DNA of 64,000 nucleotides from Halosimplex aquaticum (GTDB lineage Archaea > Halobacteriota > Halobacteria > Halobacteriales > Haloarculaceae), in assembly GCF_028747785.1 (NCBI RefSeq), contig NZ_CP118158.1:248001-312000 (forward strand), given 5' to 3'. Positions 27,204 through 35,951 of the stretch are shown here, piece by piece. A model generated the notes under the pieces. That model saw nothing but the letters and a program-made list of their open reading frames with translations. It was not told where the DNA came from and searched no databases. Position 1 is the stretch's first letter, and each line of letters starts with the position of its first letter. A program made the translations under genes and the position numbers.

Positions 27204-28099
27204 ACGTACTCGGTTTCGCTCTCGTAGACCGAGGGGTCGTCCTTGTACTTCCGTGCGATGGTTTCGAGGGTGTGGAACTCCACGCCGTCCGTGCCCTTGA
27301 CATACTGGATGAACTCCTCCAAGAGGGGAATCATGTGCGGGAGGCCGTGGAGGTCCGGGTGGATGGTGAACGTGTAGACGCCCGCACCGCGGCGGTCGCA
27401 GAGGAAGTCGAACTGGCGTTTGTAGTACTGCTCGTACATCATCTCGGGGTCCTTGTAGCCGGCGTGGTAGTTCGGCTGCTTGATGAACAGCATCGGCGGG
27501 ATATCGTCGCGGTACCAGCTAATGGGGATCTCCACGATATCCGTCTCCTCGCCCTCCCGATACGGTTCCATCCACGTTTCAGGGGCTTCGTCGTACTGGA
27601 TTTTTGCCCACTCGTCGCCCTTCCGCATCCAGTGGGGCTCGAACTCGCGCTCCATCAGGCTGCTGTCGTAGAGGAATCCGTACTCCTCAACCAAGTCGGG
27701 CGTGTTGTCGCTGAACTCCCACCAGCTAGCCCGGTGGCCGACCGGCTCGGAACCGGTGACGTCTTCCACAAGGTCGATGGACGCTTCGATGATGGTCGCT
27801 TCCTGCTCGCGGGAGAGGTCAGTCGGATTCTCGTGAGTGTAGCCGTGGATGCCGATTTCGTGGCCAGCAGCCGCGACGGCTTCGATTTCGTCGCGGAACG
27901 TTTCGATGGTGTGTCCGGGGACGTACCATGAGCTCGTGACGTCCTGGTCTTCGAGTAACTGGAGGAGGCGCGGTATGCCCTCCTTGCCTGCCGATAGTCC
28001 CCGGGAGAGGTCTGCAGGCGAGTCTTCGCCACCATACGACCCGAGCCATCCCGCGACACAGTCCGCGTCGATGCCGATAGCTACGTCGATATCGCCCAT
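27200..28099 (-). CDS. Polysaccharide deacetylase / PuuE-like hydrolase
   Basis: 299 residues from MGDIDVAIGIDADCVAGWLG. NodB-homology features: the Asp pair in GIDADCVA, the metal His in HGYTHENP near residue 85-92, and WYVPGHTIETF between them. The subfamily with YGGEDSPADLSRG and long insertions resembles PuuE/allantoinase-type and other cyclic amide or sugar deacylases. It faces the asparaginase gene, fitting a nitrogen-substrate hydrolase; sugar deacetylation is equally possible. Confidence 0.8.
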   Translation of the reverse strand: MGDIDVAIGIDADCVAGWLGSYGGEDSPADLSRGLSAGKEGIPRLLQLLEDQDVTSSWYVPGHTIETFRDEIEAVAAAGHEIGIHGYTHENPTDLSREQEATIIEASIDLVEDVTGSEPVGHRASWWEFSDNTPDLVEEYGFLYDSSLMEREFEPHWMRKGDEWAKIQYDEAPETWMEPYREGEETDIVEIPISWYRDDIPPMLFIKQPNYHAGYKDPEMMYEQYYKRQFDFLCDRRGAGVYTFTIHPDLHGLPHMIPLLEEFIQYVKGTDGVEFHTLETIARKYKDDPSVYESETEYV

Positions 28100-28524
28100 T
28101 GATAACACCCAACATAACTAATAACTCCTACGTGGAAGATTCTGCTGCTGGCAGGTGCAGATACATCTTGTTCGGCCCAGAATCCAAACGTTGCTTGTGT
28201 GGACTTTTGGACTGGCTGTTCGAGATATCGACGGGAATCTCATCCATCGAGACGCTTCTCGGTGATACGGCCAAGCCCTGTACTGAACAGATCCGCCGCT
28301 GGCAGTAGAACTGGCTACTGTTTTCAGTGGTTTCCCCGCTGAATTCCCTGCGCAGTACATCTGCGTATTGACCGCTGGCCACCTTGCCGAAAATCGGTAG
28401 TGTTCAGAGTGTCGTGCGGAATATAGGGCGCGGTTCTGTCACTGGAGGTCGTTCATTCTGCCTTGGTCAGGGTAGAACTCTCCCAAACTGGTCACGAAGA
28501 TGCGTCTGATTTGCATCGGTCAAT
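28100..28524. other. Intergenic region between deacetylase and FNT-like genes
   Basis: About 425 bases. It must hold the deacetylase promoter (AT-rich stretch 28100-28130). Short minus-strand frames (for example one with MDEIPVDISNSQSKSP near 28150-28250) look like shards of a decayed gene but are not identifiable. No long repeat seen. Confidence 0.35.
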
Positions 28525-29367
28525 ATGCTTTTTGAGCGACGGACACGGAGGAAGTCTGTGGAGGAATCAGGACCGGAAAACGGGGATACCGCTGATCCGA
28601 TGCGAGTTACAGAGGTTCTCAATTCGTTGATTGAACGCGGGTACCACGAAGTCAACCGCGAAACGAACGGATTGTTACTTTCTGGAGTCTCGGCCGGCCT
28701 TGATATTGGGTTTGGACCATTATTGATGGCAGTGATACTCACTCTTTCATCGGGTGGGTACGGGGATCTCGGGACGGAGTTACTACTCGCAAGTGTCTAC
28801 TCCGTCGGATTCATGTTTGTTATTTTAGGACGGTTAGAACTGTTCACTGAACATACGACCGTGGCCGTGATGCCGGTCATTGACGGGCAAGCGTCACTCG
28901 CGGAACTAGGCCGTCTCTGGGGTCTGGTCTACGCCAGTAATATCGTCGGTGGTGCGGCGTTCGTCGCACTCATCGTTACGCTGCTGCCCGATCTAGGTGT
29001 CGCCTCGCCGGAGGCCTTCGAGACTATCGCTCTCTCACTCGTTACCCACGATTTCACATGGCTCTTCATCGCTGGCGTGCTTGCGGGGTGGCTGATGGGA
29101 CTACTAGCGTGGCTGGTCACCGCTGCTCAAGAGACAACAAGCCGTCTCATTATCATCTGGATCGTCACGGGTGTAATCGGTATCCTCCACCTCCCTCACT
29201 CAATCGCGGGTAACGTTGAGGTGCTGTTCGGCGTCTTTCTCTCGCCCCTAGTATCAGTGATTGACTACGTATCGTTCCTCGCGTTAGCCACGATGGGAAA
29301 CGCAGTCGGTGGGGTTGTGTTCGTTGCTCTGTTGAAGTACGGCCACGTTGTCCGGGGCGGGGAGTAG
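28525..29367 (+). CDS. Formate/nitrite transporter (FNT) family membrane protein
   Basis: 280 residues. A hydrophilic N-terminus (1-50) precedes six TM helices. FNT-like features include GLLLSGVSAGLDIGFGPLLM in the first helix, LGRLELFTEHTTVAVMPV after the second (the omega-loop-like region) and IWIVTGVIGILHLPHSIAGN near the fifth. It belongs to the YfdC-like branch rather than classical FocA. It would form a pentameric anion channel; substrate unknown. Confidence 0.83.
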   Translation: MLFERRTRRKSVEESGPENGDTADPMRVTEVLNSLIERGYHEVNRETNGLLLSGVSAGLDIGFGPLLMAVILTLSSGGYGDLGTELLLASVYSVGFMFVILGRLELFTEHTTVAVMPVIDGQASLAELGRLWGLVYASNIVGGAAFVALIVTLLPDLGVASPEAFETIALSLVTHDFTWLFIAGVLAGWLMGLLAWLVTAAQETTSRLIIIWIVTGVIGILHLPHSIAGNVEVLFGVFLSPLVSVIDYVSFLALATMGNAVGGVVFVALLKYGHVVRGGE

Positions 29368-29518
29368 TGGATAGTACAACAGTATGCTAAAACCCATCTA
29401 GCGGGGACGTGAATTTGCTGACTGCAACCTCTGTATTCAGCACGCCGCTTCTGACAGCCACGAGGTAGGTCACGACAACTCCCGTTACATCGTTCGCCTG
29501 TACTGAGCGGAACGTCTG

Positions 29519-30835
29519 TCACGTTACGTATCCAACGAATGGAACTGGCCGTCGGGGAGTGTTTACCTCTTCTACCTGCGTTACGACGAGGACGATACCG
29601 ATTGCAGCGAGGAGCGCGCCGAAGGCGAACGGAACGACGAACCCCCAGGTGATGAGGATGCCCGAGAGCAACGGCCCGACGGCGACACCGAAGCCGAAGG
29701 CCATCGTGAGGACGGACAGGGTCGATCCGGATTGGCCCTCAGACGCGACGTCACCCGCCAGCGCGAGCGCGGGGGCAAACACCATCGCGCCGGCGACGCC
29801 CTGCAGGAATCGTGCGATGAACATTAGCCACGACTCCGAGACAACGCCTTCGAAAAGCACCACTCCAGGGATGAGTCCCTGTGCGAGCGTTGTGGGGACG
29901 AGCAGTACCGTCCCGACCAAGATGAACGCCTTCCGGCCGTAGTAGTCGGTCGCTCGCCCGATCGGCGCTTGCAGGAGTATCTGAGCGAGGATGAACGCCG
30001 CGAACTGGAGCCCGAACATCTCTGGGCCCTGATCCAGCCGTGCGTTGACGATACTCCCGAGCGTGGCAAACAGGGCAATGCCGACAGCCATGAAAAAGGA
30101 GACGACTCCGAGTGCGAACACAGGGTCGAGCAGGTTCGTCCCGGTCCGATCGAAGACGGCAATCCCCTCGATTACCGACTCGTCAGAATCGTCGGGTTCG
30201 ACGTCAGGGTCGCGGATGAGTCCTAGGACCAGCAGAAACGCGAGTGTGGCGGTTGAGGCCGCGAAGTAGAAGGCGGCGTCGAAGCCGGTCATCGAGAGTG
30301 TCGTGGCCCCGAGCGACAGCGAGTACGGCCCGGCAGCCACGACGCCACCGGCGGCAATCGGGCCGACGCCGAATCCGATGAGCCGGAACGTGTTGTACGT
30401 CCCCATATTGCCGCCGCGATTCCCCTCGTCGGCGAGGTCGTTGACGAGTGCGACTGTCGTCGGAATGATGAACGCACCGGCGATACCCTGCAGGACTCGC
30501 AGGCCGAGGAGGTGCCAGTACGTCGTGGCCAGCGAGTACGAGAAACTCGCCGCGGCGATGAGTACGAGTCCGAACAGGACCAGTACCTTCCGCCGTCCGG
30601 TTCGGTCCGAGAGGCGCCCGGTGAACGGCTGCAGCGGACTGTTGACGAACCCAAAGATAGAGAGGACGAACCCAGTCACGAACACCTCCGTCAGTCCGAA
30701 CGTATTGCCCGTGACGAAGTCACTCGCGATGAACAGCGGCAGGACGACGATGAGAAACGAGTTGCCGACGGATTCAGACATCCGGGCGAGTGCAAGCGTG
30801 ATCACCTGAGGATCGACACCGAATCGCGTCCTCAT
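29519..30835 (-). CDS. MFS transporter
   Basis: 438 residues from MRTRFGVDPQVITLALARM; 34 further in-frame residues upstream look non-homologous. Twelve TM helices. The loop 2-3 motif GRLSDRTGRRKVLVLFG and its second-half counterpart GRATDYYGRKAFILVG are classical MFS signatures, and LRVLQGIAGAFIIPT matches motif C-like drug exporters. Probably a proton-linked exporter of unknown substrate. A second MFS gene lies at 59094-60329. Confidence 0.87.
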   Translation of the reverse strand: MRTRFGVDPQVITLALARMSESVGNSFLIVVLPLFIASDFVTGNTFGLTEVFVTGFVLSIFGFVNSPLQPFTGRLSDRTGRRKVLVLFGLVLIAAASFSYSLATTYWHLLGLRVLQGIAGAFIIPTTVALVNDLADEGNRGGNMGTYNTFRLIGFGVGPIAAGGVVAAGPYSLSLGATTLSMTGFDAAFYFAASTATLAFLLVLGLIRDPDVEPDDSDESVIEGIAVFDRTGTNLLDPVFALGVVSFFMAVGIALFATLGSIVNARLDQGPEMFGLQFAAFILAQILLQAPIGRATDYYGRKAFILVGTVLLVPTTLAQGLIPGVVLFEGVVSESWLMFIARFLQGVAGAMVFAPALALAGDVASEGQSGSTLSVLTMAFGFGVAVGPLLSGILITWGFVVPFAFGALLAAIGIVLVVTQVEEVNTPRRPVPFVGYVT

Positions 30836-30933
30836 CGATCTGGCAACTCCGAGCGTGCGCTCAACGGTTGTGTCACGGTTCTCTGACCCCACGCTGTATC
30901 GGTTGAGTGCATCTGCCGGGCCATCACCGTTCC

Positions 30934-31256
30934 TCAAGCATCTTCGAACTCAAAGACACGCCGCAACTCCAGTTCGATGCGGTCGACGAATGCCTGGAGG
31001 ACGGTTTCGAACGTCTCGTCGCTGACGGGGATCTGTCCGACCCGTTCACGCGGATTATCGGGGAGTTCGACCCGAAACTCGCCATCGCCTCGGAGAATGG
31101 CTCACTTTCGTCGAGTATCTGGCGGCCGATCGAGCGAAGCAGTGCCGAGTCGTACTGGCCGTGGACGTGCTGGTACGCGTTCTTGTATGCGGTCTGGAGC
31201 TCATCTGGATACTGAACATATTTGTCCTCGAGTTTCTCCGGCTCGAAGGCTGCCAT
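30934..31256 (-). pseudogene. DUF5783-like gene with a one-base frameshift
   Basis: The start reads MAAFEPEKLEDKYVQYPDEL and continues to ILDESEPFSEA; the expected continuation GDGEFRVELPDNPRERVGQ, then FVDRIELELRRVFEFEDA and TGA is found in the neighbouring frame. Restoring one G near 31100 would give a full-length protein of about 107 residues matching this haloarchaeal family. It is either a recent pseudogene or a sequence error in a G run. Confidence 0.7.
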
Positions 31257-31424
31257 AGTTCACTGATGCGGTTGTAGGGCTGTAAACGACTTCCTTCGAG
31301 TATTCGACCATGGGACTATCATTGCAGAGTTACCGCCAGGGAGCGGTCCTGGCCAACAACCACTGCGGGGTATCGTGACCCACCAACCCCAATCTTCATC
31401 CACCAATCCCCACATACACAGAGC

Positions 31425-33062
31425 ATGCCGCCTGAGGCCGGAGAGAACTCCCGAACCCGTGATCCTCCTTCGGATCCAATTCTCAGTGTCTATCCAGTCG
31501 CTGTCGACGATGACGACCGATACCCGACAGCAGTCCGCTTTATCGGGGGCGCCAGCGATCGCTTCGCGAATCTCGTCGCGATGTGCCAGTACATCGTGAC
31601 CGAGACACCAACGGAAACCGCTCTCCGGGCCTGGTTTGCGACAGAACTCGGTGCCCGCGAATCCACCTTCGACAAGCAAGTCCCCTTTATCGAAGATCTG
31701 GGGCTCATCTCACACCCGGAATCTATGGGCACTATCTCTCTCACTGAAACCGGTGACCGGTTCCTCACTGCACTCGATGAGCCGGGCGATCGTGAATACG
31801 ACATCCTCTTCGATGCACTCCGGAGGACAGTCACTGGCTTCGACTATCTCCTCGCCCGATTAGAAGCAGGACCGATTCCACTCAACCAGCGTGATACGAT
31901 CCTTGCCGAGGCATATACCGACTACCAGCCCGCCGACCACGTCCCGATCAAACACTACACCTGGTTGCTGGCGATTGGATACATCGAGAAACACGACGGC
32001 GCATACGAACTCACCAGTCGCGGGCGCCGTGCACTGGCGCGGCTCCAATCTAGCCTGGATATCGTCGAGACCGAGCCAACGCCCCCCGCAGGCCTCTATC
32101 TCGTCCCGGTCAGTGACGACTGGCTGACTCGCTTTCGCCAATCAGTCGTACACCCACACGATCTCTCCCAATACGAGACGCTCCCACCGGAACTGGCCGG
32201 CTACGAGCAAGTGCGGATCTGGGGAACGACCGAAACTGACGCCACGAAGAAACAGGCTGCGATCGACCAGCTCGCCGCTGGCGATTACCTCCTCTTCTAC
32301 CACGATGGCGACTTCATCGCTGGCGGACGCATCGAACGAGCATTCGAGAGCACCCAAGCTGGCTCACTTCTCTGGGACGAACCCCGGAGTCGCCACTGCT
32401 ACACGATCGAAGCATACACGACGGCAGTCCCCACCGTCGAGCAGGTCTGGGAGTGGCTCGGATACGATGGCCGTCCAGTCGTGCAGGGATTCACCCGTGT
32501 CGCTGCTGAGCGAGTACGGACGCTTCGCGAGGAACAAGGCCCCCTGTCGACTGTCCTCCTCGGTCGTGAGCCCACACAGCGACCGTTGGGTGGGGATGAA
32601 CCACCCACACCTGAAGCCATCGACGCAGATGCGCCCAAATTAACCGACGAGAACCAGCAATTCATCGAGCAGCGTCGCCGGGTACGTGATACAGCCTTCA
32701 GGCGGGACGTCCGTGCAGCCTATGGAAACCGCTGTGCGGTCTGTGGACGCCATCGAACCACTCCTGATGGCACGCCGGAAGTCGAAGCGGCCCACATCTA
32801 TCCAAAGGGCGCTGGCGGCCGAGACGTCGTTCCCAATGGGCTAGCCCTGTGCAAACTCCACCACTGGGCGTTCGACTCGGGATGGCTCTCAGTGTCCGAT
32901 GACTACGATGTGCTCGTCACAGAAGCGCCAGACCAACCCGGCTACGCGGAGTTCAGTGAACTGGCCGGAACCGAGATTCACCTCCCCGACGATGAATCCC
33001 ATCATCCAGCAGTCGAATTCCTGCAGAAGCACCGTCGCTTGCACGGCTTCGACGAGAAATGA
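31425..33062 (+). CDS. Winged-helix / EVE-like / HNH endonuclease
   Basis: 545 residues in three parts. Residues about 30-205 hold winged-helix-like segments (PFIEDLGLISHPESMGTISL and YTWLLAIGYIEKHDGAYEL). Residues about 215-385 resemble an EVE/PUA-type domain (VRIWGTTETDATKKQAAIDQ, then GDYLLFYHDGDFIAGGRI). Residues about 425-510 are an HNH nuclease with a Cys pair (CAVCGRH), EAAHIYPKGAGG and NGLALCKLHHWAFD. EVE-like domains read modified bases and EVE-HNH fusions are candidate modification-dependent restriction enzymes, so this is probably a defence nuclease. I find no partner methylase. Confidence 0.8.
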   Translation: MPPEAGENSRTRDPPSDPILSVYPVAVDDDDRYPTAVRFIGGASDRFANLVAMCQYIVTETPTETALRAWFATELGARESTFDKQVPFIEDLGLISHPESMGTISLTETGDRFLTALDEPGDREYDILFDALRRTVTGFDYLLARLEAGPIPLNQRDTILAEAYTDYQPADHVPIKHYTWLLAIGYIEKHDGAYELTSRGRRALARLQSSLDIVETEPTPPAGLYLVPVSDDWLTRFRQSVVHPHDLSQYETLPPELAGYEQVRIWGTTETDATKKQAAIDQLAAGDYLLFYHDGDFIAGGRIERAFESTQAGSLLWDEPRSRHCYTIEAYTTAVPTVEQVWEWLGYDGRPVVQGFTRVAAERVRTLREEQGPLSTVLLGREPTQRPLGGDEPPTPEAIDADAPKLTDENQQFIEQRRRVRDTAFRRDVRAAYGNRCAVCGRHRTTPDGTPEVEAAHIYPKGAGGRDVVPNGLALCKLHHWAFDSGWLSVSDDYDVLVTEAPDQPGYAEFSELAGTEIHLPDDESHHPAVEFLQKHRRLHGFDEK

Positions 33063-33242
33063 GACAGACAGCTCGATTTACCACTCCAAGGCGGTCTCCG
33101 AGCCTGATGAACAGGTGGCTTCAACCCGGTCCGCGGCGAACGCCATTTCAGTACGCCGAGCGCCACGAGAACCCCTGTCTCCGGTTCAGCGAAAGAATTC
33201 TGCTACGAACGCGATGATCATGTGGTTGAGTAAGATATTCTC

Positions 33243-33252
33243 GAACATGTTC
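33243..33252. promoter_or_regulatory. Palindrome upstream of the globin gene
   Basis: A perfect GAACATGTTC palindrome lies 41 bases before the globin start, within an AT-rich stretch likely to include the promoter. It could be a regulator site; a single 10-bp palindrome is weak evidence. Confidence 0.3.
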
Positions 33253-33293
33253 TTTCAAAGCAATCATGACGAGGGCGACACTCACGCAGAATA

Positions 33294-33659
33294 GTGACAG
33301 AGACCCAGTCGATTTATGCCAGGATTGGGGGTCGTGAAGCAGTTGAATCTGTTGTGGCTGATTTTTACGAGCGTGTCTTCTCCGACAGGGTTCTCGAACC
33401 ATATTTCGAGGATGTCGATCAGGAGGCACTGTTTGCCCACCAGGTCCAGTTCCTAAGCGCTGTCGCAGGAGGCCCAGTTTCGTATGATGGGGCCGACATG
33501 CAGCAAGCCCACGAAGGGATGGGAATCACCGATGAAGCCTTCGATCGTGTTGCAACATATCTGGCAGAGGCGCTCAGAGAAAACGGAGTTGCTGAGGACG
33601 ATGTAGATGCGATTCTCGATGAAGTCGGCGCACTCGAACCGGACGTCGTCGGTCAGTAA
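33294..33659 (+). CDS. Truncated haemoglobin, group I
   Basis: 121 residues with a GTG start. The trHb pattern is clear: SIYARIGGREAVESVVADFY at the N-terminus, FFEDVD-like turn, FLSAVAGGPVSYDG, and the proximal His in MQQAHEGMGITDEAF. Group I truncated globins bind oxygen or NO in the cytoplasm and often serve NO detoxification or oxygen sensing. It stands alone, between the HNH nuclease and the carbonic anhydrase. Confidence 0.9.
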   Translation: MTETQSIYARIGGREAVESVVADFYERVFSDRVLEPYFEDVDQEALFAHQVQFLSAVAGGPVSYDGADMQQAHEGMGITDEAFDRVATYLAEALRENGVAEDDVDAILDEVGALEPDVVGQ

Positions 33660-34043
33660 TAGAGAGTCATTCGTTCCGATCGGCGTGCTTTGCTAAAATT
33701 GTCGTTCACTTAGTCTATGCAGGACAACGTGATACTCGTGGACTGTACTTTCTGAGCACAGCCATCGCTCGCGATCAAGCAGACTGACCAGTTGTAGCGG
33801 ATATCTGCAGTCTACAGGCTTGCGGGATTTTGCGGCGTAGTCGACGAACTCGCCAGCTGTGAGGGGCGATGGGATAGTGAAAACCGTACTAGCTGAGTGG
33901 GGATTGGGACCGGTCAATACAGTGTCCGAGTTGACCGTTCCGAACGGAGCGATGGGGGTGACTGAGTGAATGACAGTCGGCGGCAAAGCCATGTCATACC
34001 CAAACACTCCTACGGACTCAACCCTTCCACCCAATCATAGTAG
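33660..34043. other. Intergenic region between globin and carbonic anhydrase
   Basis: About 380 bases with no protein-like frame on either strand. The last 60 bases form the 5' side of the carbonic anhydrase, whose start is unclear (see that entry). No strong repeat found. Confidence 0.35.
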
Positions 34044-34630
34044 ATGATCACAAACACCACGAACACGTCGACGAGACAGTCTCGGAGCGCTCCAACTGGG
34101 CCCGCCGCCGTCGCGAGGGCATCCCGACGAACAAGAATCTCCTCGTCATCGCTTGTATGGACGAACGGATCCCAGTGGAAGACGTACTCGGACTTGAACT
34201 CGGGGATGCCCAGATCTTCCGGAACGCTGGTGGGAAGGTCACCGACGACGTCATCCGCTCGGCCGCACTGACGACGAACTTCTTCGATACGGACGAAATC
34301 ATCGTCATCAACCACACCGACTGTGGGATGATGAGTGCCCCGGACGAAGCCGTCCGTGAGGGACTCGGAGCACAGGCCGGCGACCTATCGGATGTTGCCC
34401 TTGACCCGTCGCTTCCCGAACTCAACATCGGCGATGCCGACGTCATCGACTGGGTCAAGATGACCGACGATATCGACGAAGCTTGTGCGGCACAGGTCGA
34501 GTATCTGCGACAATCAGACCTCATTCCGGACGACATTACAGTTTCGGGTTACGTCTACGAGGTCGAATCCGGCGAACTCCGTGAACCCGGGGACCGCATC
34601 GCTGGCGAAATCAGTGAACGACAGGCATAG
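34044..34630 (+). CDS. Beta-class carbonic anhydrase, start codon unresolved
   Basis: The homologous protein reads from about 34046 (DHKHHEHVDETVSERSNW) through LLVIACMDERIPVEDVLGLE, the zinc/Asp pair C-x-D-x-R, FRNAGGKVTDDV and INHTDCGMMS, the second zinc pair H-x2-C, to YVYEVESGELREPGDR. That frame has no ATG, GTG or TTG before the first zinc Cys; the only nearby ATG (34044) is one base out of frame. The ATG at 34157 would lose the first zinc ligand. One missing base after 34046 would repair it, so this is a frameshifted gene or a sequence error. The enzyme interconverts CO2 and bicarbonate. Confidence 0.7.
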
Positions 34631-34908
34631 CAGAGTGCCCAGTTAGTAGGTAGTCCCGTCGTTTGACCACACGGTACCGCTGATCGGGTTGGCAGACGAC
34701 GAAAATACGCTCGTCGAGACAGATACCAGGGCAACTCCAGCGATGAAACCTGGAAACGATCCGTGAGATTTCGGCGCACGAGTTTGCCGTCGAATTGAAA
34801 CACGAAACCAGGAAGTGGCTCAACCGGCGCTACCCAAACAGGTAGTTCGCCATTTTCAAATAGAGGAACCCGAACGAGGTCCGAGAGCTAAGGCCAACAA
34901 GTTCGACT

Positions 34909-35832
34909 TCAATCCTCGAGAAACCCGATCAAGTCGGCTGCCGTCTGGCTGATCCGTTGGAGCCGGTTCCGGATCGCGTCCGCTGACTCCGCATCCCACG
35001 CGGCGAGGTAAAACGTGGACCCGCTCATATCAAGGCCACAGTGTCGACCGACGATATAGGCGACGGCCTCCGCTTCGATCTCGCGTTTCGCTCGCTCGGA
35101 CGCGTCGAGCTCCCCTGAATGCAATAGCGCGTGGGCGTACTCGTGGACGAGCGTCCCGGCGACTGCGGCTCGGTCCGGTCGGTCCCGTACCTCGACGACC
35201 GGCTGCTCGTCCTGTCCCTCGGGCCACCGACAGATGCCGTCTGCGTTCCCGTGTGGCCACACGTCGTCGGGCACGACACGTACGGATACCCCAACTTCGT
35301 CGGTGATGTCGAACAACCGGCCGACGAGGTCACCGGCGTCCCCGGCCGCGTCGGTCTCCAGCTCTGGGAGCGGCTCACCCTCGGTCTGAGAGATGTCGAA
35401 TACTGGCGCGGGCTTGAACCCGACTACCCCCTCTGCCCACTCCTCTGGTGGCGTCTCGTCGTAGTCACAGCCAGTCTGCTCGTGGTAGCTTGGCGAATTC
35501 TCACACTCGGGGCAGCGCGTCGTAATGATCGGCGCCCAAATCCAGATAGCCGACTCACCCTCCTTCACGTACCGATCGAACTCTTCCTGCCACGTCCGAT
35601 ACCCCGCGACCTTCGTCGCCTCGGGACACTGCTGTTTGATGAGTAGCGTATTCCGATACGAGTAGTCGTGGAATCGGCTCTGGACATCGAGCCACTCCTG
35701 GAACTCCTTGCTGGCCCGTACCTCGTCGACGGCCGCGACCAGGTCGTCGATCCACTCGTCGATGGCACTGTGCATCTCGGCGTCCCGTGTGTCGGCCTCG
35801 TCGAACGAGACCGACGAGTCAGTCGACTCCAT
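34909..35832 (-). CDS. ArdC-like antirestriction protein with zincin domain
   Basis: 307 residues from MESTDSSVSFDEADTRDAEM. The N-terminal half resembles the ArdC ssDNA-binding domain (FQEWLDVQSRFHDYSYRNTL, then VAGYRTWQEEFDRYVKEGES, and a CPEC-type pair). The C-terminal half is an IrrE/ImmA-like metallopeptidase with HEYAHALLHS near residue 230-239 and the third ligand region EIEAEAVAYIVG. ArdC-type proteins protect incoming plasmid DNA from restriction after conjugation, fitting the transfer operon at 12-19 kb. A conserved-loop hairpin lies 40 bases upstream. Confidence 0.85.
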   Translation of the reverse strand: MESTDSSVSFDEADTRDAEMHSAIDEWIDDLVAAVDEVRASKEFQEWLDVQSRFHDYSYRNTLLIKQQCPEATKVAGYRTWQEEFDRYVKEGESAIWIWAPIITTRCPECENSPSYHEQTGCDYDETPPEEWAEGVVGFKPAPVFDISQTEGEPLPELETDAAGDAGDLVGRLFDITDEVGVSVRVVPDDVWPHGNADGICRWPEGQDEQPVVEVRDRPDRAAVAGTLVHEYAHALLHSGELDASERAKREIEAEAVAYIVGRHCGLDMSGSTFYLAAWDAESADAIRNRLQRISQTAADLIGFLED

Positions 35833-35871
35833 GTGTAGCGACTCCGTTCGTCGGAGCGCCTCCGGCAGGAC

Positions 35872-35891
35872 GCGCCCCACCCCTCGGGCGC
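35872..35891 (-). repeat. Conserved-loop hairpin E, upstream of the ArdC-like gene
   Basis: Minus strand: GCGCCC and GGGCGC perfect arms enclosing the loop GAGGGGTG, the cleanest member of the set. It is preceded by a TTTTTTCT stretch and followed 39 bases later by the start codon. Confidence 0.65.
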
Positions 35892-35951
35892 AGAAAAAAC
35901 GCCGCGTGAGCGTTTACCCCAGCGCAGTGGACTTAGCAGTAGGCCTGGCCG

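Noticed and set aside
28128..28382. Possible transposase remnant between the deacetylase and FNT-like genes
   Set aside because: Only short fragments with no catalytic motif and no inverted repeats were found, so no family can be claimed.
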